Notes under the pieces: model-generated | The model's input: the letters and a program-made list of their open reading frames with translations, nothing else | Told to the model about the DNA's origin: nothing | Database searches by the model: none | Origin: an uncultured Dokdonella sp. | GTDB lineage: Bacteria > Pseudomonadota > Gammaproteobacteria > Xanthomonadales > Rhodanobacteraceae | Direction of reading: 5' to 3' | Length of the DNA stretch: 64,000 nucleotides | NCBI GenBank assembly: GCA_934526015.1 | Contig: CAKSZY010000008.1 | Span: 31,720 to 95,719, forward strand | Position numbers and translations under genes: made by a program | Part shown: positions 21,620 through 32,475 of the stretch, one piece after another | Position numbering within the stretch: position 1 is the first letter of the stretch | Layout: every line of letters begins with the position of its first letter

Positions 21620-21836
21620 TTCGTGGACTTGTGGAAAGTCCGACACAGGCCTCGTTTGCCACCCCGGATAACGTGACGCAGGTCCGCCGGAAGGGTCCGC
21701 GATGCGCCGTCGGCGGTGGCCGGAGCGGGGAATCCACGCGCGGAATCGGCCGCACCGGGCGGAGCCTGCCGTCCATTGCGCGCGCATCCACGGCCGCGGA
21801 ATGGCCCCTGGCGCACGCCCTGCGCAGCGTCCGCCC

Positions 21837-21866
21837 TTGTGGAATGGATCACGGCCTCCCTAGACT
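21837..21866 (+). promoter_or_regulatory. Predicted proximal promoter before the nucleotide-sugar dehydrogenase
   Basis: TTGTGG (21837-21842), an 18-base spacer and TAGACT (21861-21866, four of six consensus bases). Transcription would start about 20 bases before the ATG at 21894. The TAGACT box resembles other -10-like boxes in this window. Confidence 0.4.
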
Positions 21867-21893
21867 CGCGGGCTCGCTCGCAGGAATCCTCCG

Positions 21894-23186
<1,293 letters not shown>

Positions 23187-23291
23187 GGCCGGCAGCGGCG
23201 AACCGCGTACGGGAAGGCTCGTCCGGATGTAGCCGACCCCGATCCGCATCGCTCGTTGCCGCATTTCCCGTCCCCATTGCCTGCCCGAATC

Positions 23292-24299
23292 ATGCGCATC
23301 CTCGTCACCGGTGCTGCCGGCTTCATCGGATCCGCCCTCAGCCTGCGCCTGCTCGCGCGCGGCGACGAAGTGCTCGGCTACGACAACCTCAACGACTATT
23401 ACGATCCCTCGCTCAAGGAAGCGCGCCTTGCCCGGCTGACCCCGCACCCCGGTTTCCGCTTCGTGCGTGCGGCGCTCGAGGATCGCGCGGCGATGAACGC
23501 GGCGTTCGCCGATTTCCGCCCGCAGCGCGTGGTCAACCTCGCCGCCCAGGCCGGCGTGCGCTACTCGCTGGAGAACCCGCAGGCCTACATCGACAGCAAC
23601 ATCGTCGGCTTCACCCACATCCTCGAGGCCTGCCGCCACGGCGGCGTCGAGCACCTCGTCTATGCCTCGTCGAGTTCGGTGTACGGCGCCAACCGCAAGC
23701 TGCCGTTCTCGGTGCGCGACGCGGTCGACCATCCGGTCAGCCTGTATGCGGCGACGAAGAAGGCCAACGAACTGATGGCGCACACCTACAGCCACCTGTT
23801 CGGCCTGCCGACCACCGGCCTGCGCTTCTTCACCGTCTACGGCCCCTGGGGCCGGCCCGACATGGCGCTGTTCCTGTTCACCCGCAAGATCCTCGCCGGC
23901 GAACCGATCGAGGTGTTCAACCACGGCCGGCACACGCGCGACTTCACCTACATCGACGACATCGTCGAAGGCGTCATCCGCACGCTCGACCGCGTGCCGG
24001 CGCCCGACCCGGCCTTCGACGCGCTGGCGCCGAACCCCGGCTCGTCGGCGGCGCCGTACCGCGTCTACAACATCGGCAACCACCAGCCGGTCGAACTGGC
24101 CCGCTACATCGAGGTGATCGAGGAATGCCTCGGGCGCAAGGCCGAGAAGATCCTGCTGCCGCTGCAGCCGGGTGACGTGCCGGACACCTGCGCCGACGTC
24201 GAGGAACTCGCCCGCGACACCGGCTATGCGCCGTCGACGAGCGTCGAGGCCGGCGTGGCAGACTTTGTCGCCTGGTACCGTGAGTATCATCGGGTATAG
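23292..24299 (+). CDS. NAD-dependent epimerase, UDP-glucuronate 4-epimerase-like
   Basis: A protein of 335 aa from the ATG at 23292 ([17 protein letters not shown]). Extended SDR features: the GxxGxxG NAD site, the catalytic YAATKK and the segment [18 protein letters not shown], which is characteristic of the CapI/LspL/GAE group that interconverts UDP-glucuronate and UDP-galacturonate. [16 protein letters not shown] supports the same group. It follows the dehydrogenase by about 100 bases. Its presence points to galacturonic- or glucuronic-type residues in the polymer. Uronate specificity is from family resemblance only. Confidence 0.88.
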   Translation: MRILVTGAAGFIGSALSLRLLARGDEVLGYDNLNDYYDPSLKEARLARLTPHPGFRFVRAALEDRAAMNAAFADFRPQRVVNLAAQAGVRYSLENPQAYIDSNIVGFTHILEACRHGGVEHLVYASSSSVYGANRKLPFSVRDAVDHPVSLYAATKKANELMAHTYSHLFGLPTTGLRFFTVYGPWGRPDMALFLFTRKILAGEPIEVFNHGRHTRDFTYIDDIVEGVIRTLDRVPAPDPAFDALAPNPGSSAAPYRVYNIGNHQPVELARYIEVIEECLGRKAEKILLPLQPGDVPDTCADVEELARDTGYAPSTSVEAGVADFVAWYREYHRV

Positions 24300-24409
24300 G
24301 AAGGACCGGCGGCGGCCGGACCGGGTCGCGGACCCGGATCGGGAGGCCCGGCATGCAGTGCCCGCGCGGGTTGCGCGCCGGCCGGATCGACCCGGGAAGC
24401 GCCGGAAAC

Positions 24410-24425
24410 TGTGATAGGTTTCACA
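24410..24425. promoter_or_regulatory. Perfect CRP/Clp-type binding site
   Basis: TGTGATAGGTTTCACA is an exact TGTGA-N6-TCACA palindrome, centred 38 bases before the ATG of the exporter gene. In xanthomonads the CRP-like protein Clp binds this sequence and links c-di-GMP to exopolysaccharide genes. The site is so close to the start codon that repression or a very short leader is more likely than classic class I/II activation. Confidence 0.7.
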
Positions 24426-24455
24426 TTATTCGACGAAGGGACAGGGGGACTTGGC

Positions 24456-25076
24456 ATGAAAACGCTCTGCTTGGCGCTCTTCTGCGGTGCATTCCTGCTG
24501 CTCGCCGGCTGCGCAAGCGGCCCGCGCCCCGGCAGCGCGCCGGTCATCAACCCGCAGGCGCAGGCCGTCGAGGCCTATCGGATCGGCGTCGATGACAGCG
24601 TCCGCGTCGCCGTCTGGCAGAACCCGGACCTCAACGTGACCGTGCCGGTCCGCCCCGACGGCCGCATCTCGGTGCCGCTGGTCGGCGACGTCGAGGCCGG
24701 CGGCAAGACGCCCGAGGAGGTCGCCGCCGACATCAAGGCCCGCCTCGAGGCCTACGTGCGCAACCCGCAGGTCACCGTCATCGTCGACCAGCTGCGCAGC
24801 CACGAATACCTTTCCCGCGTGCGCGTCACCGGCGCCGTGCGCACGCCGATCTCGGTGCCGTACCGCCAGGGCATGACCGTGCTCGACGCCGTCCTCGCCG
24901 CCGGTGGCACCAACGAGTTTGCCGCCGCCGACCGCACCGAGCTGTACCGCAAGGACGCTGCGGCGACCCGCGCCTATTCGGTGCGCCTCGACCGCATCCT
25001 GCAGAAGGGCGACCTCGGCACCAACTACGAAGTGCAGCCGGGCGACGTCATCACCGTGCCCGAGCGATCGTTCTGA
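24456..25076 (+). CDS. Outer-membrane polysaccharide export lipoprotein (Wza/KpsD-family, short form)
   Basis: A protein of 206 aa from the ATG at 24456, a lipoprotein signal with lipobox LLAGC. A Poly_export domain (YRIGVDDSVRVAVWQNPDL, RPDGRISVPLVGDVEAGGKT) is followed by one SLBB-type domain (VRVTGAVRTPISVPYRQGMT) and a final VQPGDVITVPERSF. Shorter than E. coli Wza (about 380 aa), like the single-SLBB exporters found with EpsL-type barrels. It would form the periplasmic/outer-membrane channel for polymer export. A perfect CRP/Clp palindrome sits just upstream. Confidence 0.9.
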   Translation: MKTLCLALFCGAFLLLAGCASGPRPGSAPVINPQAQAVEAYRIGVDDSVRVAVWQNPDLNVTVPVRPDGRISVPLVGDVEAGGKTPEEVAADIKARLEAYVRNPQVTVIVDQLRSHEYLSRVRVTGAVRTPISVPYRQGMTVLDAVLAAGGTNEFAAADRTELYRKDAAATRAYSVRLDRILQKGDLGTNYEVQPGDVITVPERSF

Positions 25077-25113
25077 GCACGTCCGCCGAACGCAGCACGA
25101 GGCCGATCCGGGA

Positions 25114-26658
25114 ATGAACAGCGAGATTGCTCCGGTCGCGGAGATGGTGCCGGTTTTCGTGCGCGAACTGCGCCGCTACGGCATCGGCATGGCGATCGTG
25201 TTCGCCCTGATCGCCCTTGCCAGCCTGGTGGTCGGCATCCTCTGGCCGCGCAGCTACGTCGCCTCGACGACCATCCTCGCCCAGGGCAGCGACATCATCC
25301 AGCCGCTGCTCGAGGGCCGCGCGGTGCCGACCGGGGTGACCGACCATGCCGGCATGGCGCGCCAGGTCGTGTTCAGCCGCAAGGTACTCGAGGATGCACT
25401 CCAGCACGGTGGCTGGATGGACGCGCAGCCGAGCGCGCTCGAGCAGGATCGCCTGATGGAGCAGATCAAGGACCGCACCCTGGTGACCAGTCCGCGCCCG
25501 GAACTCGTGCAGATCAGCTACCGCGATTCCGATCCGCACCGCACCTTCGAGGTCACCCGCCGCCTCGGCGAGAAGTTCATCGAGCAGAGCCGGGCGGCCA
25601 AGGAGCGCGAGAGCCGCGAGGCCTTCGAGTTCATCGACAGCCAGGTCAACGACTACCACAAGAAGCTGACCGACGCCGAGGAAGGCCTGCTGCGCTACCG
25701 CTCGGCCAATGCAGACGCCCAGCCCGGCAGCGCCACCGACGCCAATGCGCGCATCAGCGCGCTGCGCACCCAGGTCGAACAGGCGCGCCTGTCGCTGATG
25801 GAACAGCAGTCGCGCGAATCGGCCCTGGTCGCCCAGCTTTCCGGCGAGTCCGAAGTCACCGCGGTGCAGACCCGCGCCGGCCTCTACCGCGCGCAGTTGA
25901 TCGAACTGCAGGCGCAGCTCGACCGCCTGCTGCTGACCTACACCGAGCAGTACCCCGACGTCGTGCGCACGCGCATGCAGATGCAGGACGTGCAACGCCA
26001 GCTCGCCGAGGAGGAAGCGCGCCGCAACCAGCCGGGCGCCGGCGCCGCGCAGACGCCGTTCGACAACGCCCAGTTCAACCCGCTCTACCAGGAACTCAAG
26101 CTGCGCCTCGGTGAACTTCGCCGCGAGATCGCCGCGACGCGTTCGCGCATGGGCAGCAGCGAAGGCATGCTCGCCGCCGAACTCGACCGCAGCCGGCGCA
26201 TCGCCGCTTCCGAGGGTGCGCTGGCCGAATTGACCCGCGACTACGAGGTCAACCGCGACATCTACCAGGATCTGCTGCGCCGTCGCGAGAACGCGCGCGT
26301 GTCGATGGTGCTCGACCAGGAGCAGCGCGGCCTGACCTTCCGCATCCAGGATCCGGCGATCCTGCCGCTGCGTCCGTCGGGGCTGCGCCTGGCCCACTTC
26401 GCCGGCGCCGGACTGCTGCTCGGCCTGGCCGTTCCGTTCGGTCTGCTGCTGGCGCTGGTGCGCTTCGATCCGCGCGTGCGCTCGGCGCGCCAGCTCGAGC
26501 GCACCACAGGCATCAGCGTGCTCGCCACCGTGCCGACCTACGCGACCGCACGCGAACGCATGCGCGACCGTGCCCGCATCGGATTCGCCTTCCTCGTCAT
26601 CGTCGGCGTGCTCGCCGCGTATGCCTTCACCTACTGGATCAGGCTGCAGCACTCATGA
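25114..26658 (+). CDS. Polysaccharide chain-length determinant / co-polymerase (Wzz/GNVR family)
   Basis: A protein of 514 aa from the ATG at 25114. A first transmembrane helix (about 25-45) is followed by a long periplasmic coiled-coil region (about 170-420) with the GNVR-type block ELTRDYEVNRDIYQDLLRRRENA, then two C-terminal hydrophobic helices. It has no cytosolic kinase domain; the separate kinase-like protein is encoded next, with a four-base overlap (ATGA). This is the inner-membrane PCP component that sets chain length and bridges to the exporter. Confidence 0.9.
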   Translation: MNSEIAPVAEMVPVFVRELRRYGIGMAIVFALIALASLVVGILWPRSYVASTTILAQGSDIIQPLLEGRAVPTGVTDHAGMARQVVFSRKVLEDALQHGGWMDAQPSALEQDRLMEQIKDRTLVTSPRPELVQISYRDSDPHRTFEVTRRLGEKFIEQSRAAKERESREAFEFIDSQVNDYHKKLTDAEEGLLRYRSANADAQPGSATDANARISALRTQVEQARLSLMEQQSRESALVAQLSGESEVTAVQTRAGLYRAQLIELQAQLDRLLLTYTEQYPDVVRTRMQMQDVQRQLAEEEARRNQPGAGAAQTPFDNAQFNPLYQELKLRLGELRREIAATRSRMGSSEGMLAAELDRSRRIAASEGALAELTRDYEVNRDIYQDLLRRRENARVSMVLDQEQRGLTFRIQDPAILPLRPSGLRLAHFAGAGLLLGLAVPFGLLLALVRFDPRVRSARQLERTTGISVLATVPTYATARERMRDRARIGFAFLVIVGVLAAYAFTYWIRLQHS

Positions 26659-27431
26659 CCATGCCGCCCCCCGACGACCTGCCCGACCACGTCGGCGCCG
26701 CGCTGAGCGCCGCCGCCGGCGACATCGCGCGCCGGGCCAATGCCTCGCGTTCGATCGCGAAGATCGTCGAGCCGCATGCGCTGACCCGGCGCGTGCTCGA
26801 GGAGCGCCGGATGATCCACCGCGAGGAATCCGCGCGCCACCACGCCGATGCCTTCCGCGAGATCCGCACGCGCCTGCTCGCACTCGGCGGCGAGCGCAAC
26901 TTCATCACCATGGTGGCGCCGATCAGTTCGAAGTCGGGCGGCAGCTTCGTCGCCCGCAATCTGGCCGCCGCGTTCGCCTTCGACGAGTCGAAGACGGCGC
27001 TGCTGATCGACTGCGACCTGCGTCATCCCTCGCAGCACGGCTCGCTCGGCATCGAGGCGTCGGGTGGCGGCCTGATCGACTACCTCGACCACCCGGCGAT
27101 CGGCGTCGAGAAGATCCTCTACCACACCGGCATCCCGCGCCTGCGCCTGATTCCGGCCGGGCGCGAACGCGAAATGGGCGGCGAGTACTTCTCCTCGTTC
27201 CGCATGCGTGCACTGCTCGACTCGCTGCGCAGCCGCTATCCGGACCGCTACCTGTTCCTCGACGGCCCGGCGGTGAAGGGCTCGCCGGATGCGCGCATCC
27301 TTGCCGACCTCGTCGATTTCGTCGTCCTCGTCGCCGGCAGCGGACGCGACACGCCGGGCGCGATCCGCAAGGTCATCGCCAATTTCGATCCCGCCAAGCT
27401 CGCCGGTGTCGTCCTCAACGAGTTGCCCTGA
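26655..27431 (+). CDS. BY-kinase/CpsD-family protein with a degenerate P-loop
   Basis: A protein of 258 aa of the MinD/CpsD fold. The Walker A' motif ALLIDCDLRHPSQH (about 116-128) and a Walker B-like YLFLDGPAV are clear, but the P-loop reads APISSKSGGSFVARNLA (88-104): the lysine that precedes S/T in GEGKS/T is a glycine here, and a lysine sits three residues earlier. There is no C-terminal tyrosine cluster, which normally receives phosphates. It is encoded in tandem with the Wzz-like protein. It may be a pseudokinase that regulates the export complex; loss of activity is inferred. Confidence 0.82.
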   Translation: MTMPPPDDLPDHVGAALSAAAGDIARRANASRSIAKIVEPHALTRRVLEERRMIHREESARHHADAFREIRTRLLALGGERNFITMVAPISSKSGGSFVARNLAAAFAFDESKTALLIDCDLRHPSQHGSLGIEASGGGLIDYLDHPAIGVEKILYHTGIPRLRLIPAGREREMGGEYFSSFRMRALLDSLRSRYPDRYLFLDGPAVKGSPDARILADLVDFVVLVAGSGRDTPGAIRKVIANFDPAKLAGVVLNELP

Positions 27432-27452
27432 CAGGCTCCCGGAGGTTCCGCC

Positions 27453-28748
27453 ATGCGTACCGTGATCCGCGCGCCCCTTGCCCTGCTGCTCGCCGCGGCC
27501 TGCGACGATGCCTGCGCCCTGCGCCTCGACTACACGCTCGAGCTCGGCCTCATGCACAGCGACAACATCGCCCTCAGTCCGGTCGATCCGGTCGACGAGA
27601 CGGTGCTGATCCCGCATCTCGACTTCAGCCTCAGCGAGACCGGCTCGAACGTGCAGGCCGCGGTCACCGGAATGCTCGAGTACCGCAACTACCTCGACGG
27701 AACATTCGGCAGCGAGTTCCGCGGCTCGCTCGACGGCACCGTCAACTGGGAAATCGTGCCGCAGCGCTTCGCCTGGGTGTTCGCCGACAACCTCGGCCTC
27801 TACCCGATCAGCCTGCGCGACCCCGACGTTCCCGGCAACCTGCAGCAGACCAACGTGTTCACGACCGGCCCGACCCTACGCTTCCGCCTCGGCCCGACCG
27901 TGCAGGCGCAGACCGAGGCACGCTTCATCGACAGCCATGCCGAGGACACCGCGGCGTTCGATTCGCGCCGTCTCGGCCTGGCCCAGCGCTTCCAGTGGGA
28001 ACTGGCGCAGACGCGCCACCTCAGCGTGAACTTCGAGACCCAGGACGTCGACTTCGACGAAGCGTTCGCCCGCGACTATCGCCGTCATGCGGCCTATGCC
28101 GGCTACCGGCAGACGCTTGCCCGGGTCGACCTCGATGCCTCGTTCGGCTATTCGCGGCTCGACTTCGATGGCGGTGGCGACGTCGGCGGGCCGCTCGCGC
28201 GGGCCGCGCTCGACTGGCGTGCAAACGAGCGCAACACGCTCGGCATCGCCTTCGCCTGGCAGTATTCCGATGCGGTCAGCGCGCTCGCCGAAGGAGCCGC
28301 GGCCTTCGACCTCGGTCTCGGCGGCATCGGCATCGGCGGCGAGGCGATCTCCGCCGAGGTCTATCGCGAACGCCGCCTCGAGGCGAACCACCTGTTCCAC
28401 GGCACGCGCCTGAACCTCGCCTCGAGCGTGCACGTCGCGCGCTATCGCTACGAGGAAGAAGCCGTCGTGCTCGCCACCGACCGCAACGAGGTCGGCGCCG
28501 GCATCAACGCCGGCTACCTGTTGCGCCCGCTGCTGACGATCGGCGCGACCGCCGAGGTGCTGCGCCGGCGCTACCTCGATGACGATGCCACCGACCGCAC
28601 CCACCGCTACGGGATCTACCTCAGCCAGCAGCTCAGCCGCCATTGGCGCTGGCGCATCGACCTCAGCCGCCACGAGCGCGACGCCGGCGCCGGTGCGGAT
28701 TCGTTCGACGAGAACGCCGCTTACCTGCGCTTCGCCTACACCCGATGA
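27453..28748 (+). CDS. Outer-membrane beta-barrel protein of the polysaccharide export locus
   Basis: A protein of 431 aa with a signal peptide (cleavage near CALR), then alternating short amphipathic strands throughout and a C-terminal YLRFAYTR that resembles the last strand of a barrel. The order exporter, PCP, kinase-like, barrel is the same as in EpsL-type and PEP-CTERM/EPS clusters, where such barrels form or support the outer-membrane pore. The family is similar to the EpsL/TIGR03016-like proteins, but the identity is low and rests mostly on context. Confidence 0.75.
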   Translation: MRTVIRAPLALLLAAACDDACALRLDYTLELGLMHSDNIALSPVDPVDETVLIPHLDFSLSETGSNVQAAVTGMLEYRNYLDGTFGSEFRGSLDGTVNWEIVPQRFAWVFADNLGLYPISLRDPDVPGNLQQTNVFTTGPTLRFRLGPTVQAQTEARFIDSHAEDTAAFDSRRLGLAQRFQWELAQTRHLSVNFETQDVDFDEAFARDYRRHAAYAGYRQTLARVDLDASFGYSRLDFDGGGDVGGPLARAALDWRANERNTLGIAFAWQYSDAVSALAEGAAAFDLGLGGIGIGGEAISAEVYRERRLEANHLFHGTRLNLASSVHVARYRYEEEAVVLATDRNEVGAGINAGYLLRPLLTIGATAEVLRRRYLDDDATDRTHRYGIYLSQQLSRHWRWRIDLSRHERDAGAGADSFDENAAYLRFAYTR

Positions 28749-28776
28749 CCCCGATGCCGCCGCCGGCCACCCGCGC

Positions 28777-29766
28777 ATGAGCCCGATTCTCGTCACCGGC
28801 GGCGCCGGCTACATCGGCAGCCACGTGGTCCTGCAACTCGTCGAGCGCGGCGAGCAGGTCGTCGTGCTCGACAACCTCGCCAGCGGATTCCGCGAATCCC
28901 TGCTCGGCGTCGAGCTCGTGCACGGCGACGTCGGCGACCGCGACCTCGTCGAGACGCTGCTGCGCGAACGCGGCATCGGCACCGTCATGCACTTCGCCGC
29001 GCACACGATCGTGCCGGAGTCGGTCGCCGACCCGCTCAAGTACTACGGCAACAACACCTGCGCGACGCGCGCCTTGCTGGCGAGCTGCCAGGCCGCCGGC
29101 GTGCGCGAGTTCGTGTTTTCCTCGACCGCGGCGGTCTACGGCATGCCGGCCTCCGGCGAGGCCGCCGAGGACACGCCGACGGCGCCGATCAACCCCTACG
29201 GCATGTCCAAGCTGATGAGCGAGCACATGCTGCGCGACCTCTCGGCGGCAACGCCGATGCGCCACGTGATCCTGCGCTACTTCAATGTCGCCGGCGCCGA
29301 TCCGGACGGGCGCATCGGCCAGTCGACGCGCAATGCCACCCTGCTGATCAAGGTGGCCTGCGAACACGCACTCGGCCGGCGGCCGGCGCTGTCGGTGTTC
29401 GGCAGCGACTACGCCACGCCGGACGGCACCTGCATCCGCGACTACATCCACGTCAGCGACCTCGCCGATGCGCACCTGCGCGCACTCGACCATCTGCGCG
29501 ACGGCGGCGCTTCGGCGACGCTCAACTGCGGCTACGGCCACGGCTACAGCGTGCGCGAGGTGATTGCCGCCGTCGAGCGCGCCTGCGGCCACGCGCTGAC
29601 CGTCATCGAGCAACCGCGCCGCGCCGGCGATCCGCCGAACCTGATTGCGCGCAGCGAGCGCCTGCGTGCCATGCTCGGCTGGCAGCCGCGCCACGACGAC
29701 CTCGATTTCATCGTGCGCACCGCGCTGGCATGGGAGCAACGCCTGGCCTCCCCTCCGCTTCCGTGA
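28777..29766 (+). CDS. galE: UDP-glucose 4-epimerase
   Basis: A protein of 329 aa from the ATG at 28777. The NAD site is VTGGAGYIGSHVVLQL, the catalytic tyrosine is in INPYGMSKLM (YxxxK), and the GalE signature RYFNVAGADPDG is present, along with GTCIRDYIHVSDLADAH. It interconverts UDP-Glc and UDP-Gal (or their N-acetyl forms). The position between the export genes and a lyase suggests a role in supplying galactose-type sugars for the polymer. Confidence 0.93.
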   Translation: MSPILVTGGAGYIGSHVVLQLVERGEQVVVLDNLASGFRESLLGVELVHGDVGDRDLVETLLRERGIGTVMHFAAHTIVPESVADPLKYYGNNTCATRALLASCQAAGVREFVFSSTAAVYGMPASGEAAEDTPTAPINPYGMSKLMSEHMLRDLSAATPMRHVILRYFNVAGADPDGRIGQSTRNATLLIKVACEHALGRRPALSVFGSDYATPDGTCIRDYIHVSDLADAHLRALDHLRDGGASATLNCGYGHGYSVREVIAAVERACGHALTVIEQPRRAGDPPNLIARSERLRAMLGWQPRHDDLDFIVRTALAWEQRLASPPLP

Positions 29767-29782
29767 GTCCGCGAGAGATCCG

Positions 29783-31474
29783 ATGACACGCACGCCCCGC
29801 TCCGCCGCCCTCGCCCTTGCCATCGCCGTGGCGGCTGCACCCGCCACCGCGGCGAGCCTCGTTCTCGACTACGCCCACGTCGATCAGAAGTCCGCAGCCT
29901 GGAAACGCTTCAAGGGCTGGGTCGACCAGGCCGTCTCGGGCCGTCCGGGCTACGAGTTCTCGGCCACCGACGCGGTCGCCGCGTACCGCGTCACCTCGTT
30001 GGGCCGCTACTGCGACACCGCGGTCGCCCTCGTCCAGCAGCAGGTCGACGACGCGCGCGCGCGGATTGCCCAGGCGCAGCGGCCGGCGGTGGCCGGCGAT
30101 TCCTATCTCGAGGTCGGGCCGATGATCGGCGCACTGGCGCAGACCTGGTCGACCTGCGGCGAGCGCCTCGCCGACGAGCAGCGTGCGCAATGGAAGGCCT
30201 ACGCCGACCAGGCCATCGCCAACGTGTGGAATCCGCGCTCCGCACGCTGGGGCGAGACGCCGGCCGAATGGACCGGATGGTCGATCGACAACCCCGGCAA
30301 CAACTACTACTACAGCTTCGTCGAGGCGACGATGAGCTGGGCCCTGGCCAGCGGCAACACCACCTGGCTCGACTTCCTGCGCAAGGAAAAACTGCCGCCG
30401 CTCAAGGCCTACTACGCCGAACTGCCGGGCGGCGGCAGCCTCGAGGGAACCGGCTACGGCGCCGCGCACATGCGCCTGTTCGCGCTCTACCGGTTGTGGA
30501 AGGACTCCACCGGCGAGGATCTCGCCAATGCCAGTCCGCATCTTTCCGACAGCATCCGCTTCTGGGTCCACGCGACCATGCCGACCCTCGACCGCTTCGC
30601 GCCGATCGGCGACCAGTCGCGTTCGTCGCAGCCGGAACTGTTCGACTACCACCGCCGCCTCGTGCTCGAGGCACGCACCTCGAGCAACGACGAGGACGCG
30701 CGCGCGATGGCCTCGTGGTGGCTCGGCGCGATCTCGATCCGGCAGATGACGCAAGGCTTCAACTACCGCCACGACCTGTTGCCGGCCGGCGAGTCGAAGA
30801 CCCCGCCGGCCGAGCTCGCCTGGCACGCCCGCGGCACCGGCCGGGTGTTCGCGCGCACCGGCTGGGACCGCGATGCGATGTGGTTCGGCTTCGGCGCCGG
30901 CCCCTATCTGGAAAGCCATGCCGCGCAGGACCAGGGTGCCTTCACCCTGTTCGCCGGCGACTGGCTGGCCGTCACCGAGAACATCTGGACGCACAGCGGC
31001 ATCCAGCAGGGCACCGAGGTCAACAACGTGGTGCGCTTCGAGCGCGACGGCAAGCCGATCCGCCAGCGCGAGGGCACGGTGTCGAAACTCGAGGTGCGCA
31101 CCCTCGACACCGCCACCGGCGAGGTCGAGGCCACGGCCGACCTCACGCCGGCCTATGCGCAGGGTGCCGGCGTCGGTGCATGGCAACGCAGCGTGCATTT
31201 CGCCGATCGGCGCCTGCGCGTCGAGGACACGTTCCGCGTCAGCCCCGGCACGCGGGCGGTGTTCCAGGTCAACCTGCCGGTCCGGCCGGTGATCGAGGGC
31301 GCCGAGGCGCGTGCCGGCAAGCTCCACATCAAGGTCATCGAGCCGGCCGACGCCCGTCTCGAGGTACTCGAATGGTCGAGCCTCGACGCCGCCGAGTTCC
31401 GCTCCGGCTGGCGACTCGACGTCAGCGGCAGCGGCGAACGCTTCGTGGTCGAACTCGGCGAGGGCGGTCGCTGA
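29783..31474 (+). CDS. Secreted heparinase II/III-like (alginate-lyase-type) polysaccharide lyase
   Basis: A protein of 563 aa with a signal peptide (cleavage near ATAA|SLVL). An alpha/alpha-toroid region is followed by a beta-sandwich; conserved blocks are PGGGSLEGTGYGAAH (the tyrosine/glutamate region) and ESHAAQDQGAFTLFAGDW (the histidine block of heparinase II/III). These enzymes cut uronic-acid-containing polymers by beta-elimination. It probably trims or recycles the polysaccharide during export. A close paralogue on the opposite strand is at 34228-35964. The C-terminus lacks the FExx tail seen in that paralogue. Confidence 0.82.
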   Translation: MTRTPRSAALALAIAVAAAPATAASLVLDYAHVDQKSAAWKRFKGWVDQAVSGRPGYEFSATDAVAAYRVTSLGRYCDTAVALVQQQVDDARARIAQAQRPAVAGDSYLEVGPMIGALAQTWSTCGERLADEQRAQWKAYADQAIANVWNPRSARWGETPAEWTGWSIDNPGNNYYYSFVEATMSWALASGNTTWLDFLRKEKLPPLKAYYAELPGGGSLEGTGYGAAHMRLFALYRLWKDSTGEDLANASPHLSDSIRFWVHATMPTLDRFAPIGDQSRSSQPELFDYHRRLVLEARTSSNDEDARAMASWWLGAISIRQMTQGFNYRHDLLPAGESKTPPAELAWHARGTGRVFARTGWDRDAMWFGFGAGPYLESHAAQDQGAFTLFAGDWLAVTENIWTHSGIQQGTEVNNVVRFERDGKPIRQREGTVSKLEVRTLDTATGEVEATADLTPAYAQGAGVGAWQRSVHFADRRLRVEDTFRVSPGTRAVFQVNLPVRPVIEGAEARAGKLHIKVIEPADARLEVLEWSSLDAAEFRSGWRLDVSGSGERFVVELGEGGR

Positions 31475-31518
31475 ATGCGCCGCCTTCCCGACTGTCCCGC
31501 GACGAACACGGCGGCGCC

Positions 31519-32451
31519 ATGCACTGGAAACTGAAGGGAACCGTGCAGAAGGTGCTCGGCGTGCTGCCGGGCGGTGCGGCCATGCACTACGCCCTGCAGC
31601 GCCGCTTCGGTGGCCTCGGCGACTTTGCCGGCGAGTTCGACAGCAAGATCGAGGACTGGCGCATCATGGTCGGCCATCTGCGCAATGCCGCGATGCCGGT
31701 GGCCGGCCGGCACCTGTTCGAGATCGGCAGCGGCTGGTATCCGACCTTTCCGCTCGCCCTGCATCTCGCCGGCGCGGGGCGCGTCACCACGCTCGATCTC
31801 AACCGCCATCTCAAGGCCGACCTGCTGCGCGCCTGCATCGAACGTCTCGGTGGCGTGCTCGACGTGATCGCGACGGCCGCCGCGGTCGACGGGGAAGCGG
31901 TTCGCGCCCGCCATGCGCGGCTCGCCGATGCCGCCACGCGCACGCTCGACCTCGGCGAACTCAGCGGCGGCGTCATTGCCTACCGGGCGCCGGCCGACGC
32001 CACCCGCAGCGGTCTCGCCGACGCCAGCGTCGACGCGATGTTCTCCAACAGCGTGCTCGAGCACGTGCCGGCGGATGTCATCGACGCCCTCTACGTCGAG
32101 GGCATGCGCATCCTCGTGCCGGGCGGCCTGATGTTCCATTCGGTCAACTGCGGCGACCACTACGCCTACGTCGACCGCCGGGTCGACCAGCTCAACTACC
32201 TGCGCTACTCGGATGCGCAGTGGAAGCGCTGGAACAACGCCTTCCTCTACCAGAACCGCCTGCGTGCGCATGTCTTCGTCGACCGTGCCCGCGAAGCCGG
32301 TTTCGTGATCGAGCTCGACACCGCCAAGGCCAGCGAGCGGCGCCTGCGCGAACTCGCCGCCACGCCGGTGCATGCGCAATTCGCCGCGATTGCGCCCGAG
32401 CGCCTGTGCATCACCAGCGTCGATTTCATCGCGCGCAAGCCAACCGGGTAA
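31519..32451 (+). CDS. SAM-dependent class I methyltransferase
   Basis: A protein of 310 aa. The SAM-binding motif I is LFEIGSGWYPTFPLAL (about 71-86), motif II is around TTLDLNRH, and the post-I block is DASVDAMFSNSVLEHVP. No membrane helix. It starts at the ATG 31519, 45 bases after the lyase. It is likely to methylate a sugar or lipid-linked intermediate, by context. The acceptor cannot be read from the sequence. Confidence 0.82.
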   Translation: MHWKLKGTVQKVLGVLPGGAAMHYALQRRFGGLGDFAGEFDSKIEDWRIMVGHLRNAAMPVAGRHLFEIGSGWYPTFPLALHLAGAGRVTTLDLNRHLKADLLRACIERLGGVLDVIATAAAVDGEAVRARHARLADAATRTLDLGELSGGVIAYRAPADATRSGLADASVDAMFSNSVLEHVPADVIDALYVEGMRILVPGGLMFHSVNCGDHYAYVDRRVDQLNYLRYSDAQWKRWNNAFLYQNRLRAHVFVDRAREAGFVIELDTAKASERRLRELAATPVHAQFAAIAPERLCITSVDFIARKPTG

Positions 32452-32475
32452 GCGCGCTCTGCCGGGAGCGACACC

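Noticed and set aside
24456..28748. Exosortase (XrtA/PEP-CTERM) system
   Set aside because: The exporter, PCP, kinase-like and barrel genes, the amidotransferase and the ACP/ligase pair recall such loci, but no exosortase transmembrane protein and no PEP-CTERM tail were seen in the window.
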